Source: Cryptomeria japonica
Lineage: Eukaryota; Streptophyta; Pinopsida; Cupressales; Cupressaceae
Direction: 5' to 3'
DNA length: 64,000 bases
Assembly: GCF_030272615.1 (NCBI RefSeq)
Contig: NC_081411.1
Coordinates: 210,079,744 to 210,143,743, forward strand
A program made the position numbers and the translations under genes. This document shows positions 1 to 12,184 of the stretch, piece after piece. Position 1 is the first letter of the stretch. Every line of letters begins with the position of its first letter. Below the pieces are notes generated by a model. The model had not been told where the DNA came from, searched no databases, and saw only the letters and a program-made list of their open reading frames with translations.

Positions 1-9
1 GTCTAATTT

Positions 10-14
10 CATAA
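10..14. repeat. Target-site duplication, left copy (CATAA)
   Basis: CATAA directly precedes the 5' LTR and recurs at 16100-16104 directly after the 3' LTR. Five bases is the usual gypsy integration footprint. Bases 1-14 belong to the copia-derived copy A that the gypsy entered. Confidence 0.93.
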
Positions 15-760
15 TGTAGACACCTAAAATTGTCATGTTTAATTAAATAAATATTTTATTTATTTAATTATCTAAGCCTAATTTTTCTATTAATTAAATA
101 AATCTTTATTTATTTAATTAATTCATTTATCCTCTTCTAGCCTTATTTCTCATTTAAATAAATATATTTATTTATTTAAATTATCCCACTTCCTTTATTA
201 ATTAAATAAATCTTTATTTATTTAATTAATTCATTAGCCTTTTCTACCCATGACACATGTCATTCATCTCTTAATTCATACACTACCTACCCCTTTCATT
301 ATTTTATTATTTTCTTTACCTACCCTCTAATCATAGCTGACCTCCTTTTACACCTCTCAATCTTATCCCTCCATTTCATATAGTGTCTTCTATATAAGGA
401 GATGCTTCCTTCATTATTAAACCCTAACTACCTGGCTAGTTCAATTATGCACTTGACTACACTACGCTTTGCACCTTCATATGCGATCCTACTTGCAACC
501 ACATTTTGTTCTTTGTTGAGCTCTTGTGCACATAAAATCTGAGAGCAAATATATCAAGCAAGATCAATAGAGATAGGAATAATGGAGATTCAAACCCTAT
601 TGGACATGTGATGGTATAATCTTTGTGATTTCATTTGATTTACATTGTCTTATGTAATCTTCATATGTTATGGTGGATCTTTGTTGTTGTTAGGCTAGGG
701 TTCTGTGGTTGAATTCATTTATTCTTTCAACATTGTTCTTATCCATTTTCACCAAATACA
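15..760 (+). repeat. 5' LTR of the Tat-like gypsy element
   Basis: 746 bp, TG...CA ends. Hand alignment with the 3' LTR gives the same length, no gaps and about 21 mismatches (near 3%), mostly transitions, so the insertion is moderately old. The first 230 bases (U3) hold four long AT palindromes at about 39-69, 90-123, 151-181 and 199-232. A TATA box lies at 391-397. Confidence 0.95.
391..397 (+). promoter_or_regulatory. TATA box of the gypsy 5' LTR
   Basis: TATATAAGG sits in the middle of the LTR, where the U3 promoter is expected; transcription would start about 25-35 bases downstream. The same box is at about 15730 in the 3' LTR. Activity is inferred. Confidence 0.6.
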
Positions 761-785
761 TTTCGGCATGCCTGGTGGGACCCTT
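761..785 (+). other. Candidate primer-binding site
   Basis: Immediately after the 5' LTR comes TTTCGGCATGCCTGGTGGGA, the position where a tRNA 3' end would pair to prime minus-strand synthesis. I could not assign the tRNA by eye, so this is placed by position and composition only. Confidence 0.45.
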
Positions 786-867
786 GTCCCTTTTGCATTT
801 AACATTCTTGTTGCAGATATTGTATGTTGAAGTTGCAGATCTGACATTTTCGATAGCATTTTGGTAT

Positions 868-1095
868 TTTCGCGTCTGCATACTTTCAGATCGCATTTTT
901 GGTTTTCCGCCATGTTTGTGACATCTTGGATTGCATCTACATCCTCAACAGTATTTAGTCGCTTCTATGGTGTTTTTAGACGCGTCTGTGTCTAGAAGTC
1001 GCGTCTGCGTTCTGAAACCGCGTCTATGTTTCACAGAAGCGCATCTGCATTAGAGAGCCACATCTGTGTTTGGGGTAACTGCATCAGTGTGCATT
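868..1095 (+). repeat. Short-motif array, GCGTCTGTGT-like, leader array 1
   Basis: Copies at roughly 871, 982, 1000, 1020, 1042, 1062 and 1081, each a variant of (G)CGCGTCTGTGT, spaced about 20 bases in the denser half. Variation is mainly C/T at the CpG and A/G inside the motif. A second array is at 2255-2436, and an array in reverse orientation is at 14505-14815. Confidence 0.75.
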
Positions 1096-2254
1096 TGATT
1101 TCATTTTTGGAGTTTTATTGATTCATTTTTTAGTCATTCAGTTTTATGTTTTAGATCTGGATTATTTCGAGCTAACATTTGCAAATCTAGCTAACGAAAT
1201 TGGTCCAGCTTGTATTGAAATCAAAATCATTTTGTTGAAGGCCCCTATTTTCATAAAGTCTTTTGGATCTAAAATTTACCTGCTTGTGTGCTTGCAGGAA
1301 GGGGTGATCATTTGAAACAATCCAAACTACTAATAAATCTTTGTTCGAGGTCCTTGGCAAGGGTTTTTGGACTTTTATTGTGTGCCTTGTTTTTCATAGA
1401 TTAGCAAACACTTCAATTGGTGCTCTTTTTGTTAAATCTTTAGAGGGCCTATTTTCCCATGTAGTCATTAGGACTACTAGTGAGAAGAGAACGACCTAAG
1501 TGGTAGCAAAAGAAAAGCCATCTTCTTCCAAACCACTATATATAACTGTATTCATGGTGAAAACTATGGATAATGTGTGTTGATTAGTTCATACCGATAC
1601 TATGTCTCCCCATAAACCTGTTTGATCAAATTTATTTGATTAGTTGTAGGGCATAACCCCTACTGACTGGGAGCCTTCTGTATTTACAGAGCTGAAAGTG
1701 CCATATGTATGGCCACACGAGTGGATGCCCTTACTAGCACCTTTTTGTTTTAGAAGCCCAAATCCTTCTAGTTGTTGGGGCAGGAGGTCGGACCTCTGGT
1801 AGCGGCCCACACACATACGGTTCTTAGTAGAGATACAAAGTTCACCATGAGGAGTTTTCATGGGGACTAATGCTTGGCTGACCTGAGAAGTGAGTGCCGA
1901 GGGTGGAGCCAGTGAGGTCAAGCATGTAAGTATCCTCTCTGAATAGTGTAGCCTCGGGGGTAAAACCCCATGTGGGATCAACAACTATTGTCTTGGCCAG
2001 TGATAAGAATTGTGCTTGACTTATTTTAAACATTCAAGACCAAACAACAAAACATTGTGTCTTTTGTGTCTTCAAGTGTATGCAAAATAATTTTACATCA
2101 AACAACACACTTTTCTTTGAGTCATTTTGTCTAGACACTTGCAAACATTGAGTTCTCATCAACACTGTGTCCTCTTGTCATGAAAAAAAGTCAAACATTC
2201 GGATTTGGTCACAAAATAACTTCATAGATTGGAAAAAATTGCACAAATTTTGTA

Positions 2255-2436
2255 GAAACGCGTTTGTGTCTGATATAACCATGTCTATGTTGTATAGCCA
2301 TGTTTGTGAAGGGCAGCAATGCATCTGCGTTCTTGGTATCAACATTGCATTTATAAAGTCTCAGAATCGTGCTTGGGTTAAGCAGAACCATGTCTGTGTC
2401 AGGAAATCGCGTCTATGTAGTATACAGACACATCTG
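2255..2436 (+). repeat. Short-motif array, GCGTCTGTGT-like, leader array 2
   Basis: Same motif as array 1, with copies near 2259, 2281, 2299, 2320, 2390, 2405 and 2425, including CGCGTTTGTGT, CATGTCTATGT and CGCGTCTATGT. Spacing is about 18-22 bases with one gap. Confidence 0.72.
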
Positions 2437-2931
2437 TGTCCAGAATTGAAAAACTTTTACAGTCCAGCAAACAAACACAGTCAGTTTTGGAATTCTTGAT
2501 TTTCCTAGGTTATTTCTCCAGGGTTTCATCTAGCATTCAACCTATCTTTGGGTCTCACACAGTCCATCATTTCTTTACATCTTGCATTACCTTCACATTT
2601 GTCTAAACTTGAGTCAAAAGGTCACTTGCTTGTCCTCATCACACTTTGTTAACACATTACATACAACAACATTTTGCTAAGTGGTCCCTCATCAAGGACT
2701 ATCACCTTTGGGTCTCATTTGGTCTTACTTAGAGTCAAGGTCAACTTACCTCATCAAGAGAAACTATCCTCTCTTTGGAAGCCACACCTACTCTACTACA
2801 TACATACTTGGTCTCACATTTTGGACATTGCAAGTATACTTCAGATTCATTTACATTCCATCCAACTCTTGGTCTTCCATACTCTTTTCCATTTTCATCT
2901 AGTCTCACACATCTTGGTCAAGACCTAGTTC

Positions 2932-5361
2932 ATGGTTGAAACCCATTCCCAAAAATCTAGGAGAGAAGCTAAAGAGGCTCAAGAGTCCACAAACATGAGT
3001 TCCTATGACTATGACAATGATATCTTTTTCAATTCTGATCATACTACATTACCCAACATGGATGCCTATAGAAACATTCCAAATTTTGAGAACATGGGCA
3101 CTACAAACAACAATGATACACACAATGACAATATGGACAACATTTTAGTACATTCAGCAGAAGTGGAAGACACCATTATGAATCCCCATTTCAATCGATT
3201 GGTTGAGGAAATAATGAGGAGAGATAGACAATATTTTTTACAAGTGACGACACAAAGTGGAGCTAAGATCCCTCATGATTTTGACATGTCTCAAATAATG
3301 GAAAATCGACCTTTGCAACAAACTCACTCCAACATGGATCAAAGGAGGCCTAATAGTGGAGGCAATAGAGGACCACATATGGTGCCTAAATCACCGTCAT
3401 CTTTGTTTCAAAAACCAGAGGTCCCATACACACATGGTCAAGCATATGATACTCACCTTCGTAGACCATTATGGAAGTCTTATGGAGAAAAATATGCTCA
3501 ACCACATACCAATGCTAAGGATCAACCACCAAAGCAATTGGATATTCAAAGGCATGCTCAAAATTTGGACACAAGGAAACCCCGTGTCAAATTTCGAGAC
3601 AACACACTAGAACAAACTCATGACATACCTGTAGAGTATGGTATACATGGACAAAGTAGATATTTCGTTCCTCAACATGAATCTATACCAAGTGGTCCAT
3701 ATACGCAGCATCATTATAGACCTCCTCCATATGAACATGTGAATGATCAATATCATCCATATATGCAACATGCTCCTCCTCCAATTGGTGCCTCAAGCAT
3801 GGGGTATGGTCCAAGAAGTTGATCTCCACCTAAGAGCAATTTGGAGCAACAATTTAGGGACTTACAAAAGAAAATGGAGGACATAAATACACCAAAGCCA
3901 ATTTACACAATGAGAGACATATGTCCTTATCCATTTGACAAAAGCATTCCAATGCCTCCATTTCCTACACACTTTGTGATGCCTAAGTTTGATAAATATA
4001 GAGGAAAAGGGGATCCTAAGGCACACATAAGACAATTTTTCATAGCTTGCATTGAGGTAGCTTCAGAAGAGACATATTTGATGAGATTATTCCCATAGAG
4101 CTTAGGCAATCAAGCTATGGAATGGTTCTCCCAACTTCCACCTAGAATTAAGTCATGGGGTGACTTAGCAGAGGCATTTATCCAACATTTCTCATACAAC
4201 ATAGAGACAGACATATCAGTCACTACTTTGTGCAACACCAAGCAAAAGGATGGAGAATCTTTTGCATCATTTTTACAAAGATGGAGGAACCTAGCTAGCA
4301 GATGCTCTTGTGAAATCCCACAAAAATAAATGGTAGAAATGTTCACCCCAAATGTTAACAAAGACATTGGCTATGATCTAAGGAAAGCTTGTTTGTCTAC
4401 CTTCAAAGACGTCATTGAAAAAGGCTTAGTGACAGAAAAAGTTTTAATTGAACAAGGAGTCACTAAAATATTCAAAGAAAACAAAGATGACTTTAAAGGA
4501 AAAGATAAGCCAAGATTTTGGAATAAAAACAAGAACACAGTCAATGATGGTGTTGTTGACGCTAATATAGTGCGACCAAAAATTGTATTTTCTGGATCAA
4601 GCTCTACAAACAATCAGGTGAATACTCAAACAACTTCAAAATCACGAAGGAAGTATACCCCATTGCGAGAACCACTTGAGTCGGTTTTCAAGAAGCTAGT
4701 GGCAAACAAAATAATAACAACTCTAGATTTTCCTCCATATGAGCCAAAGGTTAAACCAAATTTGTGGAATGATGATGAGTATTGTGAATTCCATAAGAGC
4801 AAAGGTCATAAAATAGGAAATTGTCATCGACTGAAGAACATCATACAAGATCTTATTGATAAAGGTGACATTGAGATCGAGGGACACTCAACCAATCAGG
4901 AACATGAGATGTTTAAAGAACATTTCCTAAAACATGACAAGGGAAAAGCTAAAGCTACAGATGATCAAACCAACTATACCAGAGAATCTTATAACTATGA
5001 TTCAACTATCAATCACATTTCAATGGACAATCATGTCTCTACCATTATCATCAAGGACAAAACGTCTGAGAATCCTACCCAGAGACCTAAGATTGTCCTA
5101 AAAGGCATTGGATCTTCTTCCGAACCTATCTCTGAATGCAATGTTACAACTCATCGAGGAAAATTGACTTTGCAAGGTGCTCCAGCTAAAAACACTACTT
5201 CCCCATCAACCAAACCTGAGTATGACCTTGTAGAACAGTTAGGAAAAACACCCACGCTTATTTCCATCCTTGAGCTCTTGCGCATATCTCCTGCACATAA
5301 AGCAATTCTTGACAAAATATTGAGAGAAACTTCTATCCCCACTGATCTGAACATGGACTAG
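2932..5361 (+). pseudogene. gag: gag of the Tat-like gypsy element (broken by stops)
   Basis: Structural capsid/nucleocapsid protein that would package element RNA. The frame starts at the ATG at 2932, the first long in-frame ATG after the leader. Residues 1-296 are hydrophilic, rich in N, H and P. After an in-frame TGA (3820) come a capsid-like domain with PKFDKYRGKGDPKAH near 3985-4030 and the segment AMEWFSQLPPRIKSW near 4116, typical of plant retrotransposon gag. A zinc-knuckle-like CEFH...GH...C lies near 4783-4825. Further in-frame stops are TAG at 4096 and TAA at 4327. All segments share one frame, so this was one continuous protein fused to pol. Each stop is one C-to-T change from CGA, CAG or CAA. 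Confidence 0.9.
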
Positions 5362-5370
5362 TTTCAAGCC

Positions 5371-7380
5371 ATGGTGGGATACCTTTCCATTCCACACTCC
5401 CTTACATTCATAGAAGCCAATGACACCTTCGTAAGTCAGCCACATAATGCACCATTACACATTGAAGCCTTCATACACAAACATCAAATAAAACGAGTCC
5501 TGATAGATGGAGGAGCAGGTCTAAACATTTGTACATTGAGCACTATTAAACAATTGGGATATTCTGACAAAGCTATGAATTCTACAAACAAAATTACCAT
5601 CAAAGCATATGATGATGAAGAGCGTTCATTCAAGGGCATAGTCACCTTACCTCTCAGAGTTGGGCCAGTTACAAAGGATGTGGTTTGTCAAGTACTTGAT
5701 CTTGATCTCACATACAACATATTACTAGGACGTCCTTGGATTCATGAAATGAGGGCAGTCCCATCTACATATCACCAATGCATCAAGTTTCCTCACAATG
5801 GAGTTGAAATAATAGTTAATGGAGATCCTAATCCATTCATATATTGCAATAACTTGAGACCAAAAAATGAGACCATCACTCCCAGTAATTGTGAAGTTGT
5901 TCCTTCTTCTGCATACATTGATCCTGAGTCATTAAAACCTTCGACATCAAAACAAGGTGAGCTTAAGGGCGAATTCTGGGACAAAGGCATGGGTGAATAC
6001 ACTTTGACTCAGACCATGTACTTACAACAAGTTATGAGTTCACCAAAAGAATATGGAAGACCACATCCTAATAAGCAGGTATCTATCATTATACTCAAAT
6101 GGGACCCTACTATCTTTCAAAGATGGAGTGAACTGGAAGAGGAAGATTTATACAAAATGCTTTACAAAGACCTTGAAGATGATACACAAGATCTCATCAG
6201 TATACCATGCCAGAAGTATGGCAAAGGGTTCAAGATTCTACAAAAAATTGGGTATGATGGAAAAAGCCCTCTTGGGTTAAGAAAGGAAGGCATCATTGAA
6301 CCTTTACAACCTGAATTGACATTAAAAAAGGAACGCTTGAAGGGACTTGGTTTCATGACTCAAAAGATAGAAGAAGCATTACAAATCAAAGATGCCACAA
6401 TTCAAAAAGAAAATCGCTATTCTACAGACTCCAATGAATGGGAATGGGGTTCAGACAAATCCTCTAGTGACTATGAGCTCACTAAGATATTCAGAGAACC
6501 AAGTGAACCAACAAAAGAAGAGGAATTTTATGAAAAATTCAAAGTTGGTCAAGAAACAACTCCAGAGGAACCCATACAGTCTTTGTCTTTAGGTTCTAGG
6601 TTGAAATCACATAGAATGAGAACACTTGTCCCAGAATGCGCTACTAGTGATGATAATTTGGATTCATTCACGATCGAGACTGATGAGGAAAGTGCCAACG
6701 ATGACTTTGATAACTACCTCGACATACCCGAATATAACTGCATCTTCACTCTTAGCCCCGCTAACTTCGAAGACATCAAAGGCCTTCCCCTTTTCCACCA
6801 CCAACTCATTGACTAGGATCATGATGGACCTGCACAGTTTGACACATTCCAAAATGATGAAGCTTTTATTGACTATCTTGGCATACAAGATGATCTTCCG
6901 CCTGGGGACCATAAAGTGAGATACACTATAGAACTCAATAGCGTGGCATATTTTGGTGAGGGTGTCAGACCTTCCAGTCACAAAAATGTAAAAATAAAAA
7001 CAAATCAAGGGTCTTATGGCAAAAACCACACTGTGGCACTATCTAACCCCAAAAAAGTAAAAAGAAAGGATGTATCTGAGGGTGAAAACCTCTCTGAGGC
7101 ACCCGAAGATGGAAGGCTCGACATCCTCCCAACATCATATGAGGAAAAGTCATCCATGTTGGTAGAGGAGACTATCAAAACAAACATTGGTAGAGGAGAA
7201 GTTCCACACAACATATTCCTGGCTCAATCTTTGACAGAGTCAGAAAGGTCAAAATTCATAAGTTTCTTCACAAAGCGACAAATCAACTTTGCATGGTCAT
7301 ACTCTGATATGCCTAGATTGGATCCCGATTTGGTAATGCATCATTTGACAGTTAAACCAGGGGCAAAACTAGTAAAATAG
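5371..7380 (+). pseudogene. pol: Protease and G-patch section of gypsy pol (broken)
   Basis: Continues in the frame of gag after the TAG at 5359. A retropepsin-like domain has LIDGGAGLNI near 5501-5530 as the active-site segment (D-G-G rather than the usual D-S/T-G), followed by the ILLGRPWIHEM segment near 5731 that closes such proteases. Around 6220-6300 is a glycine-rich G-patch-like segment (GKGFKILQKIGY...GLR...G) known downstream of protease in several plant gypsy and pararetroviral polyproteins. The linker up to 7380 is acidic. Stops: TAG 6814 and TAG 7378, both explainable as CAG to TAG. The last, just before KLRKMHP, marks entry to RT. Confidence 0.85.
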
Positions 7381-8640
7381 AAATTAAGAAAGATGCATCC
7401 ACAAGTGGCATTACTAGTCAAAGCAGAACTTGAGAAATTATTGGATGTAGGATTCATACGCCCGATTGATTATCCTGAATGGATCTCCAACTTAGTTCCT
7501 GTCAGTAAACCAGATCATAGCATCAGAATATGTACACATTTTAGAGACATCAACAAAGCTTGTCCTAAGGATGATTTCCCATTACCAGATATTGACTTGA
7601 TTGTCGATCTCATAGTAGGTCATGCAATGTTATCCTTGATGGATGGATTCTCTGGTTACAATCAAATAAAAATTGCATCTGAAGACCAGCACAAAATAGC
7701 ATTCACTTGTCCTTGGGGAACTTTCTGTTGGAATGTCATGCCCTTTGGGCTAAAAAATGCAGGCGCTACATATCAAAGAGCCACGACTACTATCTTTCAT
7801 GATCTCATGCACGTAACTGTGGAAGATTATGTTGACAACCTCTTGGGTAAATCACTCGACAGAGAATCACGTTTGGACATACTTTCAATCATCTTTGATC
7901 GGTTGGAAAAATATAAAGTAAGATTAAACCCCAAGAAATGTGTCTTTGGAGTAACCTCCGGGAAGCTCCTGGGATTCATTGTATCAAAAAGAGGAATTGA
8001 AGCCGATCCAACAAAAGTTAAGGCTATCTTAGAGATGCAGCCACCAAGAAATATCAGTCAACTTCGATCTTTGCAAGGGAGACTCCATTCCATACAAAGA
8101 TTCATAGCACAACTTGTAGATAAGTGTAATCCTTTTCAGCACCTACTACATAAAAACATCAAATTCAAATGGGATGATAACTGTCAACAGGCTTTCCAGA
8201 TACTCAAAGATTATCTTCTAAATCCACCAGTTTTGATGCCACCAGTTCCAGATCAGCCTTTATTATTGTACATATCAGCTACTTCAACAACACTGGGGGC
8301 ACTCTTAGCACAACAAAATGTTGAAGGCAAAGAAAAGGAAATATACTATATCAGTCGCACATTGGTAGGATATGAGCTAAACTACACACCAATTGAGCGT
8401 GCATGTCTCTCTATGGTCTTTGCTTCACAGAAATTATGACATTACATGCTAACTCATAAGACTAAGTTGGTTGCAAGGATAGATCCATTAAAATACCTTC
8501 TCAATAAAGCAACACTTACTGGGCGACTAGCCAAATGGGTAATGATCCTGAGTGAATTCGACATCAAGTATGTGGACAGAAAAGCAATAAAAGGACAAGC
8601 CATCGCAGATCAATTAGTAGATGCTCCCATGATAGATGAT
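7381..8640 (+). pseudogene. pol: Reverse transcriptase and RNase H of gypsy pol (broken)
   Basis: RT copies element RNA into DNA and RNase H removes the RNA strand. Landmarks in order: GFIRPIDYPEWISNLVPV, the DFRDIN-like segment HFRDINKACPKDDFPLPD, LMDGFSGYNQI, PFGLKNAGATYQR, and the catalytic box EDYVDNLLGKS near 7828-7860. The last is YVDD with the second Asp changed to Asn, one G-to-A change expected to kill catalysis. The linked RNase H follows (LYISATSTTLGALLAQ near 8270). An in-frame TGA at 8437 interrupts the KLRHYM-like segment. The frame is the same as gag. Confidence 0.93.
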
Positions 8641-8689
8641 GTTCCTCTAATTTCAAAATTTCTAGATGAATTCATTTTAACAGTGTCAC

Positions 8690-9056
8690 ATGCAAAACCA
8701 TGGCAATTGTACTTTGATGGCTTATACACACAGCATGGGGCAGGAGCTGGCATCCTCTATATAACTCCTCAAGGGGATTCTATACCAAAATCATACCACT
8801 TAGCATTTCCTTGTACTAATAACATGGCAGAATATGAGGCATTAACAATAGGATTATGGATTGCTGTTCAGTGGAAGATCTAGGAACTTCGTGTTTTTGG
8901 GGACTCTCAACTTGTAATCCGTCAAGAAACTGATGATTACCAAACAAAGGATGAGAAATTAATGCCTTACAAAAGAATGGTGGATGACTAAAACAACATT
9001 TCACAAAGATAGACTTTGAGCAGATACCAAGAGAGTAGAATCGAGCCGCAGATGCC
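8690..9056 (+). pseudogene. pol: Second (archaeal-type) RNase H of gypsy pol (broken)
   Basis: An additional RNase H domain between RT-RNase H and integrase, the hallmark of Tat-lineage elements. WQLYFDG near 8701 gives the first Asp, NMAEYEAL near 8822 the Glu, VFGDSQLVI near 8891 the next Asp, and NRAADAMA near 9043 the last. A TAG at 8881 interrupts it, a one-base loss near 8988 shifts the frame, and a TAG lies just before NRAADA. The original frame is clear on both sides of the shift. Confidence 0.85.
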
Positions 9057-10448
9057 ATGGCTACAATTGCTTCACTGATCGATCTACCTCCAAATGAGAC
9101 CCACTATGAGTTCTTGGTGGATAACCTTTTTGTTCCCTCATATGAAATCACTCTTACTGAGATGATATGTGTCGTTGGTCCTGAGTCCCAGTTATATGGT
9201 TCCATTTTCACATACCTTCGCGATAATACCCTTCCTCCTGACCTATCCAATAACCAACGTCACACTTTCATTCGCCAATCTTCTCGATATGTCATTTTAG
9301 TTGATATCCTATACCGTCGAGGTCTAGATGACACTCTTCTTAGATGTTTAGACAGCGACGAAGCTTAGATTGTGTTACGTGAAGTACATGAAGGGATATG
9401 TGGTCCACATTCTAGTGGTCCTACCTTGGCCAAGAAACTTATCAGGACTGGATATTATTGGCCCAATATGGAAAAAGATTCATATTAGTTTGTTAAGAAA
9501 TATAAGCAGTGTCAACTTCATGGAGACCTCATCCATGCACCAACACAATAACTTCAACCAATTGCAACTCCTTGACCCTTTTGTCAGTGGGGACTCGATC
9601 TTATAGGCAAGATTCATCCTCCATCCTCCAACGGTCATAAATTCATTATCATTGCCACAGAGTATTTCAAAAAATGGATCAAAGTCATGCCTCTCATGCA
9701 AGTCACTGGAAAACAAATTGATACATTCATTCTCAACTATATCATTTGTCGATACGGTATTCGTGTTTCCATTATTACTGATAACGGGCGTCCCTTCAAA
9801 AATCAGGATGTTCATGAACTCTGTGATCGCTTCCATATTACCCATCATTTCTCCACACCATATTACCCCCAAGATAATGGTCAAGCTAAGGCGTCTAATA
9901 AAACAATCCTTAAAATCTTGAAAAAGACAGTCAACGACGCTGGCCGTAATTGGCATATCCAACTTAATCCCACACTTTGGGCCTACCACACAAGTGTCCA
10001 CACACCTACAGGAGCTACACCCTATTCACTTGTCTATGGCACTAAATCCATCTTGCCTATTGAGGTTGAGCTACCCTCTTTACGAGTCTCTTTGCAAAAC
10101 ATTATTAGTGATGAAGAGTATAGGGTCTCTCGCTTACAAGAACTTGAACTATTGGATGAACGAAGACAAGCTACTTTTAATCATCTCAAGGCTTATCAAC
10201 AACGAATGAGTCGCAGCTACAATCATAAAGTCAAGCCTTGCACATTTGAGGTAGGTGATTTGGTTCAAAAAGAAAACCCCAAAAATCAGCAAGATAGACA
10301 GAAGAAGGGCAAGTTCGAACCAAACTGGCTTGGTCCTTACATCATTACAGCAGCATATGGATCTAGTGCATATTAGCTCTCAACCACAAAAGGTGAACCT
10401 TTGGAGGATCCTATAAACAACATGTACCTTCGCAGGTTCTACACATAG
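9057..10448 (+). pseudogene. pol: Integrase of gypsy pol (broken)
   Basis: Would insert element cDNA into the genome. The HHCC zinc-binding start is seen near 9385-9530 (HEG..., CQLHGD). The catalytic core has GLDLIG near 9589 (first Asp), ITDNGRPFKNQ near 9775 (second Asp), and NGQAKASNK near 9877, where the expected Glu of the DDE triad is Lys, a single G-to-A change. The C-terminal part carries FEVGDLVQK and FEPNWLGPYII. Stops at 9366, about 9488, 9548, 9576 and 10374 are all one-step C-to-T or G-to-A products. The likely natural end is the TAG at 10446. Confidence 0.92.
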
Positions 10449-12184
10449 CTCTTTGGAATATCCTAATTCAAAAATACAAAAAAAATCAAAAAATTCAAAA
10501 ATGTAAAAAATCATAAAAAATAAAAAATCATTTCTTGGTGAAAACTTGGCAAACAGGCACCTTGTGACACAAAAAAATTGAAAAATCAAAAAAGTAAAGA
10601 GAAATAATTTTGTCCAACGGTGAAAACCACTTCGGTGGTGCCCTGGGCAAGTACCATGGTGAAAACTGGGTCACCAGCGCCATGCGTAGAGACATTGCTC
10701 CTCCCTCCTTCAGGATTCAATTTCATCCTCTCACTTTGCACACACTCACAACCTATTCATTTATAATAAACTTACCCATTCCCATCATGGCTTGTTGTTG
10801 ATCTACCTAAGATTGGTTAGCCATTCATAATAAACATTCCTTTTTAATCCCTTTCCTTCCATAATAAATCAGCTCCTATCTGTGGCTAAGGCAAATCCTA
10901 CGTCTAGTGATGGGTGTGGAACTGAGAGCATCACATGTTTCAAGGAGTACAGTTTCTTTCAATTTTCTTCAATCAATCCGCGCATAATCCACAATAAAGA
11001 AACACTTGCATCGTAAATCTGCAATAAAGTTCTGTCTTCTTCGTAATAAAGTATCGGTTTCATGGATTCAGTCAGTTTCAGATGACACACAACAACAACA
11101 ATGGACTTCAAAAAATCAAATCTTTCAACAGACTCAGACAACATATGGTTCAGTGTTATCTATCCTTTTTGTGAAAATAAACATTGTGACCACAATCAAA
11201 TATGACTTATACAAGTGACAAGAGACACTAAACTTGAGGACTACAATGGATGTTGGTGTCGAGTCTTGGTTTTATTTTGATTTTATCTTTTTGGTGACAT
11301 GTCTTTTAGCTTTTCCAGGATGTCTTTGACTAGAGATTCTATCTCCAAGATGTCTTTGACTAGAAAGGCAAGGATGGAGTATCATCACCTATTTTTCTTT
11401 TGCTGTCTGTGGATTGTCTCTTAGTAATGCTATGACTTGTCTAAGGATATGAGGACACTGTGAGTCTAGTATGAACTGGGTCATTCCTTGTTTGTGACTG
11501 TCCTATCTTCATGCAAATGGGTACAATGACTTTCTCGGTCAAACATATGCCTCGATTATCATAACCTACTTGCCATAATAAAGCTCAATGATAATAACGC
11601 ACAAGAAGCTCTTTCACTTTCATATCTTCTATCTTCCATCCCCATTTCTTGATTGACCTTCATCGTCCTTCTCAAGTCCGAGTAGCTTGCTATCACATGA
11701 CTGAGTATAATGATACACCAAAAACATTTGCATTTCATGTAGTTGCACCTGCATTACCACATATAAGAATTTCATACATACATATAGATATCACAATTGC
11801 ATCACATCCTGCACACAACACATGTTAGCACATCTTACATTTTCATCACAGTTATCTACATAATCATATTCATTTGCATTTCATACATTCACATTCACAC
11901 TTGCATAATATTTAAAACATAAAAGAACAAAAATATTGCATCTCCTCATGTACATATTTGCATCCATATCATAACCATCACATAAAACATGCATCATTAA
12001 ACATCTCATCACATAGGTACACATGCATATAGCTACCGCAAAGATGAATCATCTCATATATAAATATATATATATAAAGTGTCATGATACAATAATGTCA
12101 AAATAATATGGCTACAAAATCACCCTAAGGTGTCTACATCATCATACAAAAATGGTACAATACTAATATATAGGGAGCCCTCTA
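10449..12184. other. Non-coding 3' region of the gypsy element
   Basis: No convincing gene. It begins A-rich. Three GGTGAAAAC boxes at about 10537, 10618 and 10659 form a short degenerate repeat commonly seen after integrase in elements of this style (my impression, not checked). From 11700 to 12100 it is low-complexity CATTTGCAT/CACAT-rich sequence, ending with a (TA)n tract near 12058-12080. It would hold the 3' end of the antisense gene described next. Confidence 0.6.

Larger units (their letters stand above)
761..2931 (+). other. Long leader of the gypsy element
   Basis: 2.2 kb between the LTR and gag, without a convincing coding region. Long leaders are normal in Tat-like elements. It contains two arrays of a short motif resembling GCGTCTGTGT (868-1095 and 2255-2436). 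Short open frames on both strands (for example 1640-1984 on the minus strand) show no recognisable domain and I do not call them genes. Confidence 0.7.

Noticed and set aside
1640-1984. A 114-codon minus-strand frame in the gypsy leader
   Set aside because: No recognisable domain and no supporting second copy. Leader sequences of this length often contain such frames by chance.
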